The notes: a model not told the origin generated them from the letters alone. Shown: positions 10,251 through 19,478, counted from the stretch's first letter. The stretch is DNA of 64,000 nt from Actinoalloteichus hymeniacidonis (GCF_014203365.1 NZ_JACHIS010000001.1:6200001-6264000), one strand, 5' to 3'. Program-made: numbers and translations.

Positions 10251-11480
10251 GTGAGCATCCAGGACTCCCAGCCCCTGTCCCAGCAGGCCCGCGTCGACTC
10301 TGAGGTGGGCCCGCTCCGGTCGGTCCTGCTGCACCGGCCCGGCAATGAGTTGAAGCGCCTCACTCCGCGCAACAACGATCAGTTGTTGTTCGATGGAATC
10401 CCCTGGGTGGATCGAGCCCAGGCGGAACACGATGCATTCGCAAATCTGTTGCGCTCGCGGGATGTCGAGGTCCTACTGCTCGCCGAGCTGTTGACCGAGG
10501 CGCTGGCCGATAACCGTGCCCGCACCGCCGGGATCTACGCGGCGGTGGAGGAGCACCGGCTGGGGCTCGAACTGGCCGACGTCCTGCGCTCCCATCTGAG
10601 CTCGTTGCCGCCAGCGGCCCTGGTGGATGTGCTGATGAGCGGCATGACCTTCGAGGAACTGCCCGCTTCGGAGGGCGCCTCGCTGGTGCGCCGGATGCAG
10701 CATCCGCACGATTTCGCCGTCGCCCCGCTGCCCAACCTGCTGTTCACCCGCGATTCCTCGGTGTGGGTGGGCGAACGCGTCGCGATCACCTCGCTCACCA
10801 TGCCCGCACGTAAGCGGGAGACCTCGATCACCGACCTGATCTACGCCTATCACCCGAGATTCGCCTCGGCGGGCCGCGCTTATGGAGCGCATTCGGCGCC
10901 GGTCGAGGGTGGCGATGTCCTGTTGCTCTCCCCCGGCGTGCTGGCCATCGGTGTCGGCGAACGCACCACTCCGGCTGGCGCGGAGTCCTTCGCGCGGTCG
11001 GTCTTCGCCGACGGCCTCGCGCACACCGTGCTGGCGGTGCCGATCGAGCAACAGCGGGCCTCGATGCACCTGGACACGGTATGCACGATGGTCGACGTCG
11101 ACGCGGTGGTGATGTATCCGGCGATCCAGGACACGCTGGCGGCGTACCCGCTGCGCCCCACCGGTGCGGGCGGGTTGCTGGTCGGCGGCCCGATGCCCTT
11201 CCTCACGGCCGCCGCCGAGGCGATGGGGATCGAGCGGCTGCGACTGATCGACACCGGATTGGACCCGGTCACCGCCGAGCGCGAGCAGTGGGACGACGGG
11301 AACAACACCCTGGCCGTCGCGCCGGGGGTGGTCGTCGCCTATGAGCGCAATGTGGAGACCAACGAGCGACTCGAAGCGAATGGCATCGAGGTATTGCGCA
11401 TTTCCGGTTCCGAATTGGGCAGCGGAAGAGGCGGCCCGAGGTGCATGTCCTGCCCATTGGATCGGGATAAAATCAATTAA
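10251..11480 (+). CDS. arcA: Arginine deiminase
   Basis: A 409-residue cytosolic enzyme converting arginine to citrulline and ammonia. Seen: [18 protein letters not shown] start, [11 protein letters not shown] with catalytic Asp, [27 protein letters not shown] with catalytic His/Asp, and the C-terminal nucleophile Cys in GPRCMSCPL. The frame is open far upstream, but the GTG at 10251 gives the family's normal length. No ornithine carbamoyltransferase or carbamate kinase gene lies nearby, so this is not a full arc operon. A strong hairpin follows. Confidence 0.93.
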   Translation: MSIQDSQPLSQQARVDSEVGPLRSVLLHRPGNELKRLTPRNNDQLLFDGIPWVDRAQAEHDAFANLLRSRDVEVLLLAELLTEALADNRARTAGIYAAVEEHRLGLELADVLRSHLSSLPPAALVDVLMSGMTFEELPASEGASLVRRMQHPHDFAVAPLPNLLFTRDSSVWVGERVAITSLTMPARKRETSITDLIYAYHPRFASAGRAYGAHSAPVEGGDVLLLSPGVLAIGVGERTTPAGAESFARSVFADGLAHTVLAVPIEQQRASMHLDTVCTMVDVDAVVMYPAIQDTLAAYPLRPTGAGGLLVGGPMPFLTAAAEAMGIERLRLIDTGLDPVTAEREQWDDGNNTLAVAPGVVVAYERNVETNERLEANGIEVLRISGSELGSGRGGPRCMSCPLDRDKIN

Positions 11481-11530
11481 TCAGGCGATCATTTCCGGCA
11501 CGCGAAATAATGCGCAGAACGCGTCGAGCA

Positions 11531-11564
11531 CCCTGCCTGACCTGGCCACTAAGGTCAGGCAGGG
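11531..11564 (+). terminator. Hairpin terminator after arginine deiminase
   Basis: A perfect 13-bp inverted repeat (CCCTGCCTGACCT and its complement) with an 8-base loop begins 50 bp after the arcA stop. There is no T-run, as is common for actinomycete terminators. It also separates arcA from the ferritin promoter. Confidence 0.7.
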
Positions 11565-11569
11565 CTAAC

Positions 11570-11588
11570 TTCGGCAAGCCTTACCTTT
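11570..11588. promoter_or_regulatory. Iron box before ferritin
   Basis: On the minus strand this reads AAAGGTAAGGCTTGCCGAA and matches 14 of 19 positions of the DtxR/IdeR iron-box consensus. It lies 71 bp before the ferritin start. In mycobacteria IdeR activates ferritin from upstream sites, so activation under iron sufficiency is plausible here. This is the second iron box in the window. Confidence 0.65.
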
Positions 11589-11659
11589 TGCTATCGACGA
11601 TTCGGTGAGTTGGTTCTCATCGGGTCGCTCGATTAGGAAAAGAGGTTTACGCTTGAACC

Positions 11660-12220
11660 ATGGCTATCACGGCGAAGAAAATTCAACCGAAGACGTCCAC
11701 CTTCCACGAGCTGCTGCAGAACCAGGTGCGCAACGAGTTCACCGCCTCGCAGCAGTACATCGCGGTGGCGGTCTGGTTCGACAGCCGCGACCTGCCGCAG
11801 CTGGCCGGGCACTTCTACCGGCAGGCGTTGGAGGAGCGCAATCACGCCATGATGATCGTGCGCTACCTGATGGACAACGACGTCGAGGTGACCATCCCGG
11901 GCATCGAGCCGGTCCGCAACGAGTTCGGCGAGGTGACCGAGCTGATCGCGCTCGCGCTGGCCCAGGAGAAGGAGGTCACCGAGGAGATCGTGGCGCTGGC
12001 CAAGGCCGCCAGGGCCGATGACGACTACCTCGGCGAGCAGTTCATGCAGTGGTTCCTCAAGGAGCAGGTCGAAGAGGTCTCCCAGATGTCGACGCTGCTC
12101 AACGTCGTCGAGCGGTCCAACGGCAACCTGTTCGACGTGGAGAACTTCCTGGCCCGCGAGGTCGTCGGCGATGCAGGTGCGGACGCGACGGCGCCCCCGG
12201 CGGCAGGCGGCGCGGTCTGA
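11660..12220 (+). CDS. Ferritin (BfrB-type iron storage protein)
   Basis: A 186-residue four-helix protein that oxidises and stores iron in a 24-subunit shell. Ferroxidase residues are visible in QVRNEFTASQQY, LEERNHAMM (ExxH), EKEVTEEIVALAK and FMQWFLKEQVEEV. There is no heme-ligand Met in the bacterioferritin position, so it is a non-heme ferritin like mycobacterial BfrB. The Ala/Gly/Pro-rich tail from about residue 170 is typical of actinobacterial members. An iron box lies upstream. The ribosome site is weak (GAGG about 15 bases away). Confidence 0.93.
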   Translation: MAITAKKIQPKTSTFHELLQNQVRNEFTASQQYIAVAVWFDSRDLPQLAGHFYRQALEERNHAMMIVRYLMDNDVEVTIPGIEPVRNEFGEVTELIALALAQEKEVTEEIVALAKAARADDDYLGEQFMQWFLKEQVEEVSQMSTLLNVVERSNGNLFDVENFLAREVVGDAGADATAPPAAGGAV

Positions 12221-12483
12221 CGCCGTGATCGGATGGCGACAGTCACGATCGACGACCTCACCATTCGGGCCAGCGCCGACGAACCGATTCCGATCGTGGT
12301 GCCCGCTGCTGGTCGCCGTGGACATTGCTCCTCGGCGACCGGCGCACGTCGGGGCGAGCGGATCGCCTACCAGTGCCGACGCGGACTGCCGTGTCACAAG
12401 CGCACCAGGCTTGATTCAGCCCCGCTACCGTTCTGAACTCGCTGGCAACAGGCACGGCAGGAACCGCAGCCGCGCAACCATCC

Positions 12484-13092
12484 TCAGATGGGCGGCCAAC
12501 TTCGTAGGGCGGCGTCGGCAACGCGAAAGAGTTCCTCGCGACTGACACCGCTTGCCGCCTGCACGGCGATTCCGTTCGACATCGTCGACAGGAACCGTGC
12601 GAGCACCTCCGGGTCCGACTCTGGCGGAAGATCTCCCTCGTCCAAGGCTCGCTGAAACCTCTCGCGGAGGCGATCGGACGCAGCATTGCGCCAATCGGCC
12701 AAGGCTTCACGGATGTCCTGGTCCGCAGGCGCCGCAGCCAGACAGGCTTGCACGCCGAGGCAGCCGGTCGGCCGGTCGGGCTGGGTGGCGGTTCGCACCG
12801 CGCCATGCAGGATTCCCGTCGCGACCTCACTCGCGGTCGGCTCGTCGAGCACCCGTGTCACGTAGCCGGCGGGACCGGCGGTATAGCGCTCCAGCGCCTT
12901 GCGAAACAGCTCTTCTTTGTTGCCGAAGGCCGCATACATGCTCGTGCGGGTGATGCCCATGGCGGTGGTCAGGTCGGCGAGGCTGGCGCCCTCGTAACCC
13001 TGCTTCCAGAACACCAGCAGCGCGCGTTCGAGCGCATCGTCTGCGTCGAATCCCCTTGGCCTGCCTATCGGCGCCCTCCGCGTGACTGCCAT
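12484..13092 (-). CDS. TetR/AcrR-family repressor
   Basis: A 202-residue regulator. The N-terminal helix-turn-helix reads ASLADLTTAMGITRTSMYAAF, followed by the usual all-helical ligand-binding domain. The GRPRGFDADDALERALLVFW start is typical of the family. It is divergent from the short-chain dehydrogenase gene 90 bp away, the standard layout for a TetR repressor controlling its neighbour and itself. The inducer is unknown, though a substrate of the dehydrogenase is likely. Confidence 0.9.
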   Translation of the reverse strand: MAVTRRAPIGRPRGFDADDALERALLVFWKQGYEGASLADLTTAMGITRTSMYAAFGNKEELFRKALERYTAGPAGYVTRVLDEPTASEVATGILHGAVRTATQPDRPTGCLGVQACLAAAPADQDIREALADWRNAASDRLRERFQRALDEGDLPPESDPEVLARFLSTMSNGIAVQAASGVSREELFRVADAALRSWPPI

Positions 13093-13147
13093 GTGGTGAG
13101 CATAGCTCTCGTTGGACTGATCAAACTCGTGCTACGTTGATTTATGT

Positions 13148-13157
13148 ACCGATCAGT
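13148..13157. promoter_or_regulatory. Possible TetR operator
   Basis: ACCGATCAGT is a near-palindrome in the tetR-SDR intergenic region, 26 bp before the dehydrogenase start. A related ACTGATCA sequence occurs about 30 bp upstream, so the two TGATC-core sites may form a double operator for the divergent TetR repressor. Inferred from position and symmetry only. Confidence 0.35.
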
Positions 13158-13182
13158 TCTTAAATAAGGCGAGGTCATCAGC

Positions 13183-13923
13183 GTGGGACAGCTTGAAGGC
13201 AAGACCGCCGTCGTGACAGGTGGCGGTACCGGGATCGGTCTGGCGTCCGCGATCCGACTGGCGGGCGAGGGCGCGCATGTGTTCATCACCGGCCGCCGCG
13301 AGAAGGAGTTGACCGAGGCCGCGGCCACGATCGGCAACGCCACCGCCGTGCCGGGCGACATCACCGATCCGGCCGATGTGGACCGGCTCTACGATCAGGT
13401 CCGCGAGCGTGGGCACGGCGTGGACGTGCTGTTCGCCAATGCGGCCGCAGCCTGGCTCGCGACGCTCGACGAGCTCACCGAGGACGGTTTCGACCAGACC
13501 TTCGATCTCAACGTCAAGGGCACCTATCTCACCGTCCGCAAGGCATTACCACTGCTCAACCCCGGCGCTTCGGTCATCTTGAATGCCTCGACCGCCGCCG
13601 ACAACGGCACCAAGGCCTTCGGCGCCTACGCCGCATCGAAGGCCGCCGTCCGGTCGTTCGCCCGCACCTGGGCCAACGAACTCAGTGAGCGCGACATTCG
13701 GGTCAACGCGATCTCGCCCGGCCCGGTGGACACCCCGGGACTCGATCACGTCTTCGGCGAGAAGGTCGACGAGATGAAGAAGCAGATCGCGGCCAACACG
13801 GCGGTCGGCCGGCTCGGTGACCCCGCCGAGGTCGCCGCCGCAGTGGCCTTCCTTGCGTCGCCACAGAGCAGTTTCATGGTCGGCTCCAACGTCTACGTCG
13901 ACGGCGGCGAGAACCAGGTGTGA
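13183..13923 (+). CDS. Short-chain dehydrogenase/reductase
   Basis: A 246-residue NAD(P)-dependent oxidoreductase. The cofactor motif TGGGTGIG is at about residues 13-20, the catalytic Ser is in NASTAAD, and the Tyr-Lys pair is in YAASK. GRRE after the second beta strand suggests NADP preference. The tail VGSNVYVDGGENQV is classical SDR. GTG start with GAGG upstream. Divergent TetR gene suggests induction by a xenobiotic or aldehyde/ketone; substrate not predictable. A TTA codon occurs at ALPLL. Confidence 0.9.
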   Translation: MGQLEGKTAVVTGGGTGIGLASAIRLAGEGAHVFITGRREKELTEAAATIGNATAVPGDITDPADVDRLYDQVRERGHGVDVLFANAAAAWLATLDELTEDGFDQTFDLNVKGTYLTVRKALPLLNPGASVILNASTAADNGTKAFGAYAASKAAVRSFARTWANELSERDIRVNAISPGPVDTPGLDHVFGEKVDEMKKQIAANTAVGRLGDPAEVAAAVAFLASPQSSFMVGSNVYVDGGENQV

Positions 13924-14010
13924 TCCCGAGGGTGTGCCGAGCTGATCTCCGCCCCCGGTCGGCTTCGACATGAACCGTGGACCTCGGTCGCCGTGGAAGA
14001 CGACCGAGGT

Positions 14011-15936
14011 TCAAGATTCCTCGACTTCTCCGTTACTCAGGAGGACCGAGGGCGCTCCGGTCCAGGTCACCAGAAGTCGTTCGCGGGCCCGCGAACAGGC
14101 CAGGGCGAGCAGCGCGCGCCAACGGCGCAGCAACTCCGGCCGATCGCCGGGATCGATGCGGTCGACGTCGGCTTCTGGCGGCACGTCGGCGATCCCGACG
14201 CCGGAGACCGCGACGCCGGAGAACTCCCGCCCCATGACCTGGTCGAAGGCGCCGACCCGCACCGCCGGATTCGCGGCGATGTCCTGGTCGGTGCCGAGTT
14301 CGACGGTGGCGATCCCGGCCGCTCGCAGTCGTCGATCCCACTGACCTACGGCGCGGGTCGTCGGGGTGAGGACCGCCAGCGGCGGATCTTCGGGCGTGAA
14401 CTCGGTGCGCCAGCGGCGAAGGGCGCCGATCACCGCGTCGCGTTCCTGGGTGGCGGAGTCGAAGGACCGGAGTAGCGGTGGTGGTCCGTCGCCCTTGGCG
14501 GCGTGGGCCTCGCTGTCTCGGGGGTGTTTCGTCATCGGCCCGGCGAGCAATGCGGCGGCGAACTCGCTGATCTGTTCCGTGCTCCGGTGGTCGAGGTCGA
14601 GCCGATGTCGGGGGCCGTCGATAGCCAGGTGTGCCGTCGCATCGTGATCGGCGTGGATGCGCTGGTCGCCGTTTCCGCAAAGCAGCAGGGTTCCGCGGGC
14701 GGGATCCAGCAGCGCTTTCAGCAGTCGAAGCTGCGTCGGACTGATTTCGGGTGCCTCGTCCACCACGATGTGTCGATATCCGCCGACTCGCGGGGCGCCG
14801 GGTTGGCGGGCCCGTTGGGCGAAGTCCGCTGCTCGGGAGGCGGCCCGCTCCCGACTGTCGACGCCCCGCTCATCGAGGATGCTCTCGAAGGCCTCGACCA
14901 GCCGCCAGACCTGCACCCGATCCGGCCCGTCCAGGACGACGCCGCGATCGGCCCGCGAGGCCGCAAGATAGTCGTCGAGCCGCCGGAGACCGCCGCCGAC
15001 GATCACCCGGCGGTATTCGGCCGCCAAGAACTGCGGCGTGTATCGCCTGCGGTCGGCATCGCCGAGTTCTGCAGCCTGTTGCAGCGCCCGCGCCCACCGA
15101 GCAGGTTCGTCTCGGTCGATCCGTACCGCCTGCCCGACATCCAGAATGCGGGTCTGTCGCACCACCGTGTCGATGTCGAGCACGTCGACCCGTTCGAGGA
15201 TCTCCTTGCCAGCCAGGCAGACCAACGACTCCGACAGCCGGTGGGCACCGGCTTGGTCGAGCGTGGTGAGTAGTAGCCGCCCGCTGGTTTCCCTACGCCA
15301 CAGGCGATGGATGCGATGCAGGGCGACGGTGGTCTTCCCGGTGCCCGGTCCCCCGGTGACGGTGGAGATGCCGGGCGGGCCCGGTTCGGCGGCGGTTTGC
15401 TGGGCGGGGTCGAGGAAGAAGCGCCAGCCGTCGTCCCGACCGGTGAACAGGTTTTCGAGGCGTGGTTCGGTATTCGGCCCTGCCACGACGAGGAACTCGG
15501 CACGTCCGGCCGGAGTTTCCAGGCTCGCCAACACCTCAGCGGCGGTCAGCTGTGCAACGGGCGCGGCCGGTGGTCGTTCCTGGAACGTCGGTGTTCCCGT
15601 GGTCGGGTCGAGCTCGGTTCGCAGTCTGCGGAGCCTTTTCTTCGCTGCGGCGGGTTCTTCGAGCGCGAAGAACACCAACACGGTGTCCGTGGCGGCGGCG
15701 TCCGTGGTCGCGGCGTCGGTCGCCGCGAACTCGGCGAGAACGGCGTGCAGCCCGTCGACGACCGGCAACACGCGAAGCCGGCCGTCGACTGCCGAGTCTG
15801 GTCGGACGGCGGATGAATCCTCGGGTGCTGCACCCGCGAGCAGCCGCCCGACCGTCTCGGTGACGTCGGCCCTGGTGAGCGGAGACTGCCGGGAGACGGC
15901 CGCGTGGAAACCCCTCGCTACCACGACGATCGCCAT
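14011..15936 (-). CDS. UvrD/Rep-like superfamily I helicase
   Basis: A 641-residue protein with Walker A GGPGTGKTT followed by VALHRIHRLW, Walker B in HIVVDEAPEISP, motif III-like LLLCGNGDQRIH, and late motifs DQVMGREFSGV and LALACSRARERLLVTW. These place it in the actinobacterial UvrD-like family found outside the RecBCD and PcrA groups. The first 140 residues (LRVLPVVDGLHAVLAEF, a Thr/Ala/Asp repeat, then DTVLVFFALEE) resemble the RelE-like N-terminal domain of some relatives; that match is tentative. No operon partner. Likely a DNA repair or restart helicase. Confidence 0.82.
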   Translation of the reverse strand: MAIVVVARGFHAAVSRQSPLTRADVTETVGRLLAGAAPEDSSAVRPDSAVDGRLRVLPVVDGLHAVLAEFAATDAATTDAAATDTVLVFFALEEPAAAKKRLRRLRTELDPTTGTPTFQERPPAAPVAQLTAAEVLASLETPAGRAEFLVVAGPNTEPRLENLFTGRDDGWRFFLDPAQQTAAEPGPPGISTVTGGPGTGKTTVALHRIHRLWRRETSGRLLLTTLDQAGAHRLSESLVCLAGKEILERVDVLDIDTVVRQTRILDVGQAVRIDRDEPARWARALQQAAELGDADRRRYTPQFLAAEYRRVIVGGGLRRLDDYLAASRADRGVVLDGPDRVQVWRLVEAFESILDERGVDSRERAASRAADFAQRARQPGAPRVGGYRHIVVDEAPEISPTQLRLLKALLDPARGTLLLCGNGDQRIHADHDATAHLAIDGPRHRLDLDHRSTEQISEFAAALLAGPMTKHPRDSEAHAAKGDGPPPLLRSFDSATQERDAVIGALRRWRTEFTPEDPPLAVLTPTTRAVGQWDRRLRAAGIATVELGTDQDIAANPAVRVGAFDQVMGREFSGVAVSGVGIADVPPEADVDRIDPGDRPELLRRWRALLALACSRARERLLVTWTGAPSVLLSNGEVEES

Positions 15937-16235
15937 CTACCCGCCCTGTCTTCGTCTCGCACCGACCAACGCGTCGAATCATGGTGCCCGGCACCGACGA
16001 TCACAGACATCGAGGACAGTCGCACGCTGCGCGGACAGTGCACGCTGCAACCAGTCCGACCCATCGCACGCAGGCACAACAGCGTCCTGATTGCGCCAAA
16101 TGTGTGATCTTGTCGATCGACTTCGGACAGTGCCCCATGCGTTACTGAGCGGCTGCTAGCTTCGACCGGACGATCGTGCACGGGTCCGTGGGGACGGCCC
16201 GCGCACGAGCATGCAACGGGGAGGGGAGAAGACAC
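15937..16235. other. Intergenic region before the type VII-associated cassette
   Basis: The 299 bases separate the divergent helicase and cassette. I see no supported gene. The last 25 bases hold the GGGGAGGGGAG ribosome site of the next gene; a promoter must lie here but no clear -35/-10 pair stands out. Confidence 0.5.
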
Positions 16236-16571
16236 ATGTCCGACGGCTACGAGATCGATCTAGAGCGAGCGCCCCAGATTCTGGCGAACCTGAAGGAAGC
16301 GGAATCTGAGGTTCAAAAGCTTATTGCTCGAGCCAGCGAGCTCGCGCTGGCAAGCTTCCAAGGTTCCGACTCTGTTAGCAACCACGCCACTCAAGAGATA
16401 CGAAATTTGACGCTGGATTCAGAGTCCGGATCACTATTTCACGCAATCACAGCATACCAAGAAGCCATCGCGACGCAGATAACGAACCTCGAAACCACCC
16501 TACTTAACTACCATAGCACCGAAGAACTTAACGCGATCACCGGCGCATCTATGGACTTGCTCGAAACATAA
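16236..16571 (+). CDS. Small helical protein, possible ESX/type VII substrate
   Basis: A 111-residue, almost entirely helical protein without signal peptide or WXG motif. Heptad-like stretches (ILANLKEAESEVQKLIARAS and ITNLETTLLNYH) suggest the two-helix hairpin of WXG100-like partners. It is the first gene of a four-gene cassette with a DUF3558 lipoprotein, a PPE-like protein and EspG, so a pairing with the PPE-like protein is plausible. Base composition is clearly more AT-rich than the flanks. Start chosen for GGGGAGGGGAG upstream. Function inferred from context only. Confidence 0.7.
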   Translation: MSDGYEIDLERAPQILANLKEAESEVQKLIARASELALASFQGSDSVSNHATQEIRNLTLDSESGSLFHAITAYQEAIATQITNLETTLLNYHSTEELNAITGASMDLLET

Positions 16572-16604
16572 TTCACCCACTCGCCAGAACGATCTAGGAG
16601 AATA

Positions 16605-17201
16605 ATGCAATCTAAATGGGGAAAATACGCTGGCGCCTCCCTTGCCGTAGCGTTCACCATGCTGGTCTCTGCATGCGGAACGGAAGACGAGGGAAATCCT
16701 CAGCCTGAGCAGACTGACTCGAGTGATGCCGCAACCAGCCAGACCAATGCTCCAATCGAAGACCAACTTGCCCCGACGGTTGCCAACCCCAAAAACGTTG
16801 ACGGCATTAATCCGTGCAATTTTCTCACACCAGAACAGGCGGAAGGATTTAATCTTCCAACAACGGGCGAGCCTCTGACTGGAGCGCTCGGGGGAGATCA
16901 GTGCCAATGGACGGATTCAGCGACCGGACTTAACGTAATTATCTACCTTGAGAATAGCGGATCCAACCTTTCGGATGTTTACGCCCAAGAAGGCGATTTC
17001 GAATTTTTCGAACCAGGGGAAGCAGGAGGGCATCCCGTAGTTTCTGCGAATAGAGCGGCGAGCGACCTCTCCTGCGAAACGTACACCGCGATCAACGATG
17101 ACGAGATTGTCGTCGTTAGTTCACATCTACGAGAGGCCAATGATGGAACCTCGTGCGAATGGGGTTTGCAAATAGCAGAAGCAGTACTAGAGAACTTCTA
17201 G
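16605..17201 (+). CDS. DUF3558 family lipoprotein
   Basis: A 198-residue lipoprotein. A lipobox LVSAC ends the signal peptide with Cys at about residue 24, followed by a Gln/Thr/Ser-rich linker. The domain has the DUF3558 signature INPCNFLTPEQAEGF, then GALGGDQCQW and a late Cys pair, probably disulphide bonded. DUF3558 proteins are frequent in Pseudonocardiaceae next to ESX-associated genes, with no settled function. AGGAGA five bases before ATG. AT-rich like its neighbours in the cassette. Confidence 0.85.
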   Translation: MQSKWGKYAGASLAVAFTMLVSACGTEDEGNPQPEQTDSSDAATSQTNAPIEDQLAPTVANPKNVDGINPCNFLTPEQAEGFNLPTTGEPLTGALGGDQCQWTDSATGLNVIIYLENSGSNLSDVYAQEGDFEFFEPGEAGGHPVVSANRAASDLSCETYTAINDDEIVVVSSHLREANDGTSCEWGLQIAEAVLENF

Positions 17202-17228
17202 ACATACAGAAAACCAAAAGGGGGAGAC

Positions 17229-18665
17229 ATGGGGTATCAGCCGGGAATCAGCGACTCGAGCTGGGACCACACTAATGCTCAAGCCATATCAGCAGCGCTC
17301 AGCACTGATCCGAGCGCAGCAAATCCCGATGGCATGGTGAGTACGTGGCGTGCAATTGCTACAGATTTGGATGCCGTCGGTAGGTACATTGAACAATCGA
17401 TGGCCGTTTCAGAAGAGGTACACCAGGGCTCTGCGGCTGAACAGTCGCGGAACGCTTCGTCACCGCTGGCAGCGTATGCGATCGAAGCCAAGGACCAGGC
17501 TGATCAGGTAGCAACTGCGATTCAGGCGCAGGTTGCCCACCAAACGATGGCCAAGACGCTGGTTCCAATTGGCTCGCCGAAGCCCGAAAAGGGATTCTTC
17601 GACACCGTCACGTTTGGTTTGAACGGCCATAACGATGAGGTGGCAAAGTACGACGAGGAAAACCAGCGCGCGCGTGATGTGATGGACACCTACCAGTCCA
17701 GCACCAATATGACTCTGACGAAATTGCAGGGCTTCGATCCACCGGAGAACACCCCCATCACGATCGCCGACCCCAATCTGAGCCGCGCAGACGACGGAAT
17801 GCCCTCTACGTTTGGGGATTCTTCGTTGCCTGGTGGTGGCGGGTCGTATGGCGGTGGCGGGATCAATGCGCCTGGTGGCGGTCCCGGTGGCGGCGGCTAC
17901 GGCGGTGGCGGTTATGGCGGCGGTTCCGGTGGGAATGGTGGCTCCGGCGGTGGTGGCAGCAACCCCGGTTACACGCCTCCGCCCACGGCTCCGCCGTCGA
18001 TTCAGCCTGATTTCCACAACCCGGCCCCGTCGAACCCGATCGGCGGCTCTCCCCTCGGTCCGCCCGGTGGCGGGATCGGACATCCCGGTTACAACCCTCC
18101 GCCCGGTGGCGGCGGCGGTCTCATGCCGCCCGGCGGATTCGGTCCCGGTGGCCCGAACGGGCCTAACGGTCCGAACGGACCGAACGGCCCCGGCGGCCGT
18201 GGACCCGGTGGACCGGGTGGCTTCGGTGGCGGCCGCGGACCCGGCGGATTCGGTGGTCTGGGTGGCGGGCCCGGTGGTCCCGGCGGTGGTGGACGCATGC
18301 CCGCAGGCTTCGGTGGACCCGGCGGCGGATTCGGTCCCGGCGGTAGTGGCGGCGGATTCGGTCCCGGAAGCGGCGGGCCCGGCGGTGCAGGCGGGTTCGG
18401 TCCCGGTGGGTCGACCGGCGCGGGTGGTCCCGGTGGTGGCCGGATGCCCGGCGGTTTCGGACCCGCAGGCGGTGGTGGCGCCGGTGGTATGGGCGGCGGC
18501 ATGGCCGGTGGTGGCGGCGGCGGAGGCGGTCGCGGCGGCCAGGGCGAAGAGGACAAGGAACACAAGCGCGCCGACTACCTCATCGAGATGGACGACATCT
18601 TCAGCGACGGCACCAAAGTCGCACCGGCCGTCTTCGGCGAAGAGCCACCACACAGGAACAGGTAA
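17229..18665 (+). CDS. PPE-like protein with long Gly/Pro-rich tail
   Basis: A 478-residue protein. Residues 1-180 are helical (WDHTNAQAISAAL... MVSTWRAIATDLDAVGRYIE) and look like a PPE/WXG-type bundle. Residues about 195-455 are a low-complexity tail built on GPGG, GGFG and PNGPNGP repeats, ending in an acidic segment (YLIEMDDIFSDGTK). The tail is GC-rich while the head is AT-rich. It lies between the lipoprotein and EspG, as expected for a type VII substrate with its chaperone. A long antisense frame here is only the shadow of the GGT/GGC repeats. Confidence 0.8.
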   Translation: MGYQPGISDSSWDHTNAQAISAALSTDPSAANPDGMVSTWRAIATDLDAVGRYIEQSMAVSEEVHQGSAAEQSRNASSPLAAYAIEAKDQADQVATAIQAQVAHQTMAKTLVPIGSPKPEKGFFDTVTFGLNGHNDEVAKYDEENQRARDVMDTYQSSTNMTLTKLQGFDPPENTPITIADPNLSRADDGMPSTFGDSSLPGGGGSYGGGGINAPGGGPGGGGYGGGGYGGGSGGNGGSGGGGSNPGYTPPPTAPPSIQPDFHNPAPSNPIGGSPLGPPGGGIGHPGYNPPPGGGGGLMPPGGFGPGGPNGPNGPNGPNGPGGRGPGGPGGFGGGRGPGGFGGLGGGPGGPGGGGRMPAGFGGPGGGFGPGGSGGGFGPGSGGPGGAGGFGPGGSTGAGGPGGGRMPGGFGPAGGGGAGGMGGGMAGGGGGGGGRGGQGEEDKEHKRADYLIEMDDIFSDGTKVAPAVFGEEPPHRNR

Positions 18666-18668
18666 GTC

Positions 18669-19478
18669 GTGACGGAACGATTCACTTTGTCGGCGGTTGC
18701 CGTCGACGCCGTGCGCACCCACTTGAAGACGCGGCTGCCGCCGCTGTTCTACACCGTGGGTTTCGGCGAGACGCAGGAGGAACGCCGTCGGCTGCACCTT
18801 CAGGCCTGGAACGAGCTGGATTCGCTCGGCCTGTTGGATCGTGGCGAGCCTGCGGCGTTCCTCGCGGATGCGTTCTACACCTTGGCCCGCCCGACCCGCG
18901 CCGTCTATGGCGCCTACCTGATCGATCGGACGACCGGGGCGAATGCGGTGTCCGCCGCCAATGGCGAGTTCGCGGTGTTGGCCACGCAGACCGAACCCGA
19001 GGGCAGCACCGAGATCGAGCGGCCGTTGACGCTGGAACGAATCTGGTCGACCTCGCTGGGTCGGGCCGTCGTCGAGGTGCTTCCACAGGTGCCCGCCGGT
19101 CGCGGGTTGTCGGTGAGCTTGCCTTCGGATGACGTTCTGCAAGCATCCGAGGAGGGCGGCCGGTCGACGACGGCCTTGCGTTCGTCGTTGACCGCCGCGG
19201 GTCTGCGGCCCGGTGAGGCCGAGGTCGTCGCGCGGACGCTGACGGCGCAACGCCTGCGGGCGGGCCAGATCAGCGCGAGCGCCTTCGATCGACTGACCGG
19301 CAAGACCACCAAGGGCGCGTATCGAGTCGACTTCCTCGACACCGCCGAAGGCCGCTATTTCATGCAGCACAAGCCCTCCCACGATGGCAGGCATTGGTTC
19401 ACCATCGCGCCCGCCGACCGGGCGATGCTCGCGAGCCAGGTCGAAACGCTGCTGTCGACCTTCGAGCCGCGCCGCTGA
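18669..19478 (+). CDS. EspG-family ESX secretion-associated chaperone
   Basis: A 269-residue cytosolic protein. The start FTLSAVAVDAVRTHL, the central two-fold beta/alpha layout and the end YFMQHKPSHDGRHWFTIAPA (ligand-contact region) match EspG proteins that hold PE-PPE type substrates for the ESX machine. GTG start four bases after the PPE-like stop. No EccC, EccD or MycP genes are in the window, so the secretion machine must be encoded elsewhere. Confidence 0.83.
   Translation: MTERFTLSAVAVDAVRTHLKTRLPPLFYTVGFGETQEERRRLHLQAWNELDSLGLLDRGEPAAFLADAFYTLARPTRAVYGAYLIDRTTGANAVSAANGEFAVLATQTEPEGSTEIERPLTLERIWSTSLGRAVVEVLPQVPAGRGLSVSLPSDDVLQASEEGGRSTTALRSSLTAAGLRPGEAEVVARTLTAQRLRAGQISASAFDRLTGKTTKGAYRVDFLDTAEGRYFMQHKPSHDGRHWFTIAPADRAMLASQVETLLSTFEPRR

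Noticed and set aside
10251-11480. A complete arginine deiminase pathway operon
   Set aside because: No carbamoyltransferase, carbamate kinase or antiporter gene is adjacent; only the deiminase is present.
12233-12436. 67-codon frame after ferritin beginning MATVTIDDLTIRASADEPIP
   Set aside because: The first 25 residues look protein-like but the rest does not, and there is no ribosome site or recognised family; left out as a gene.
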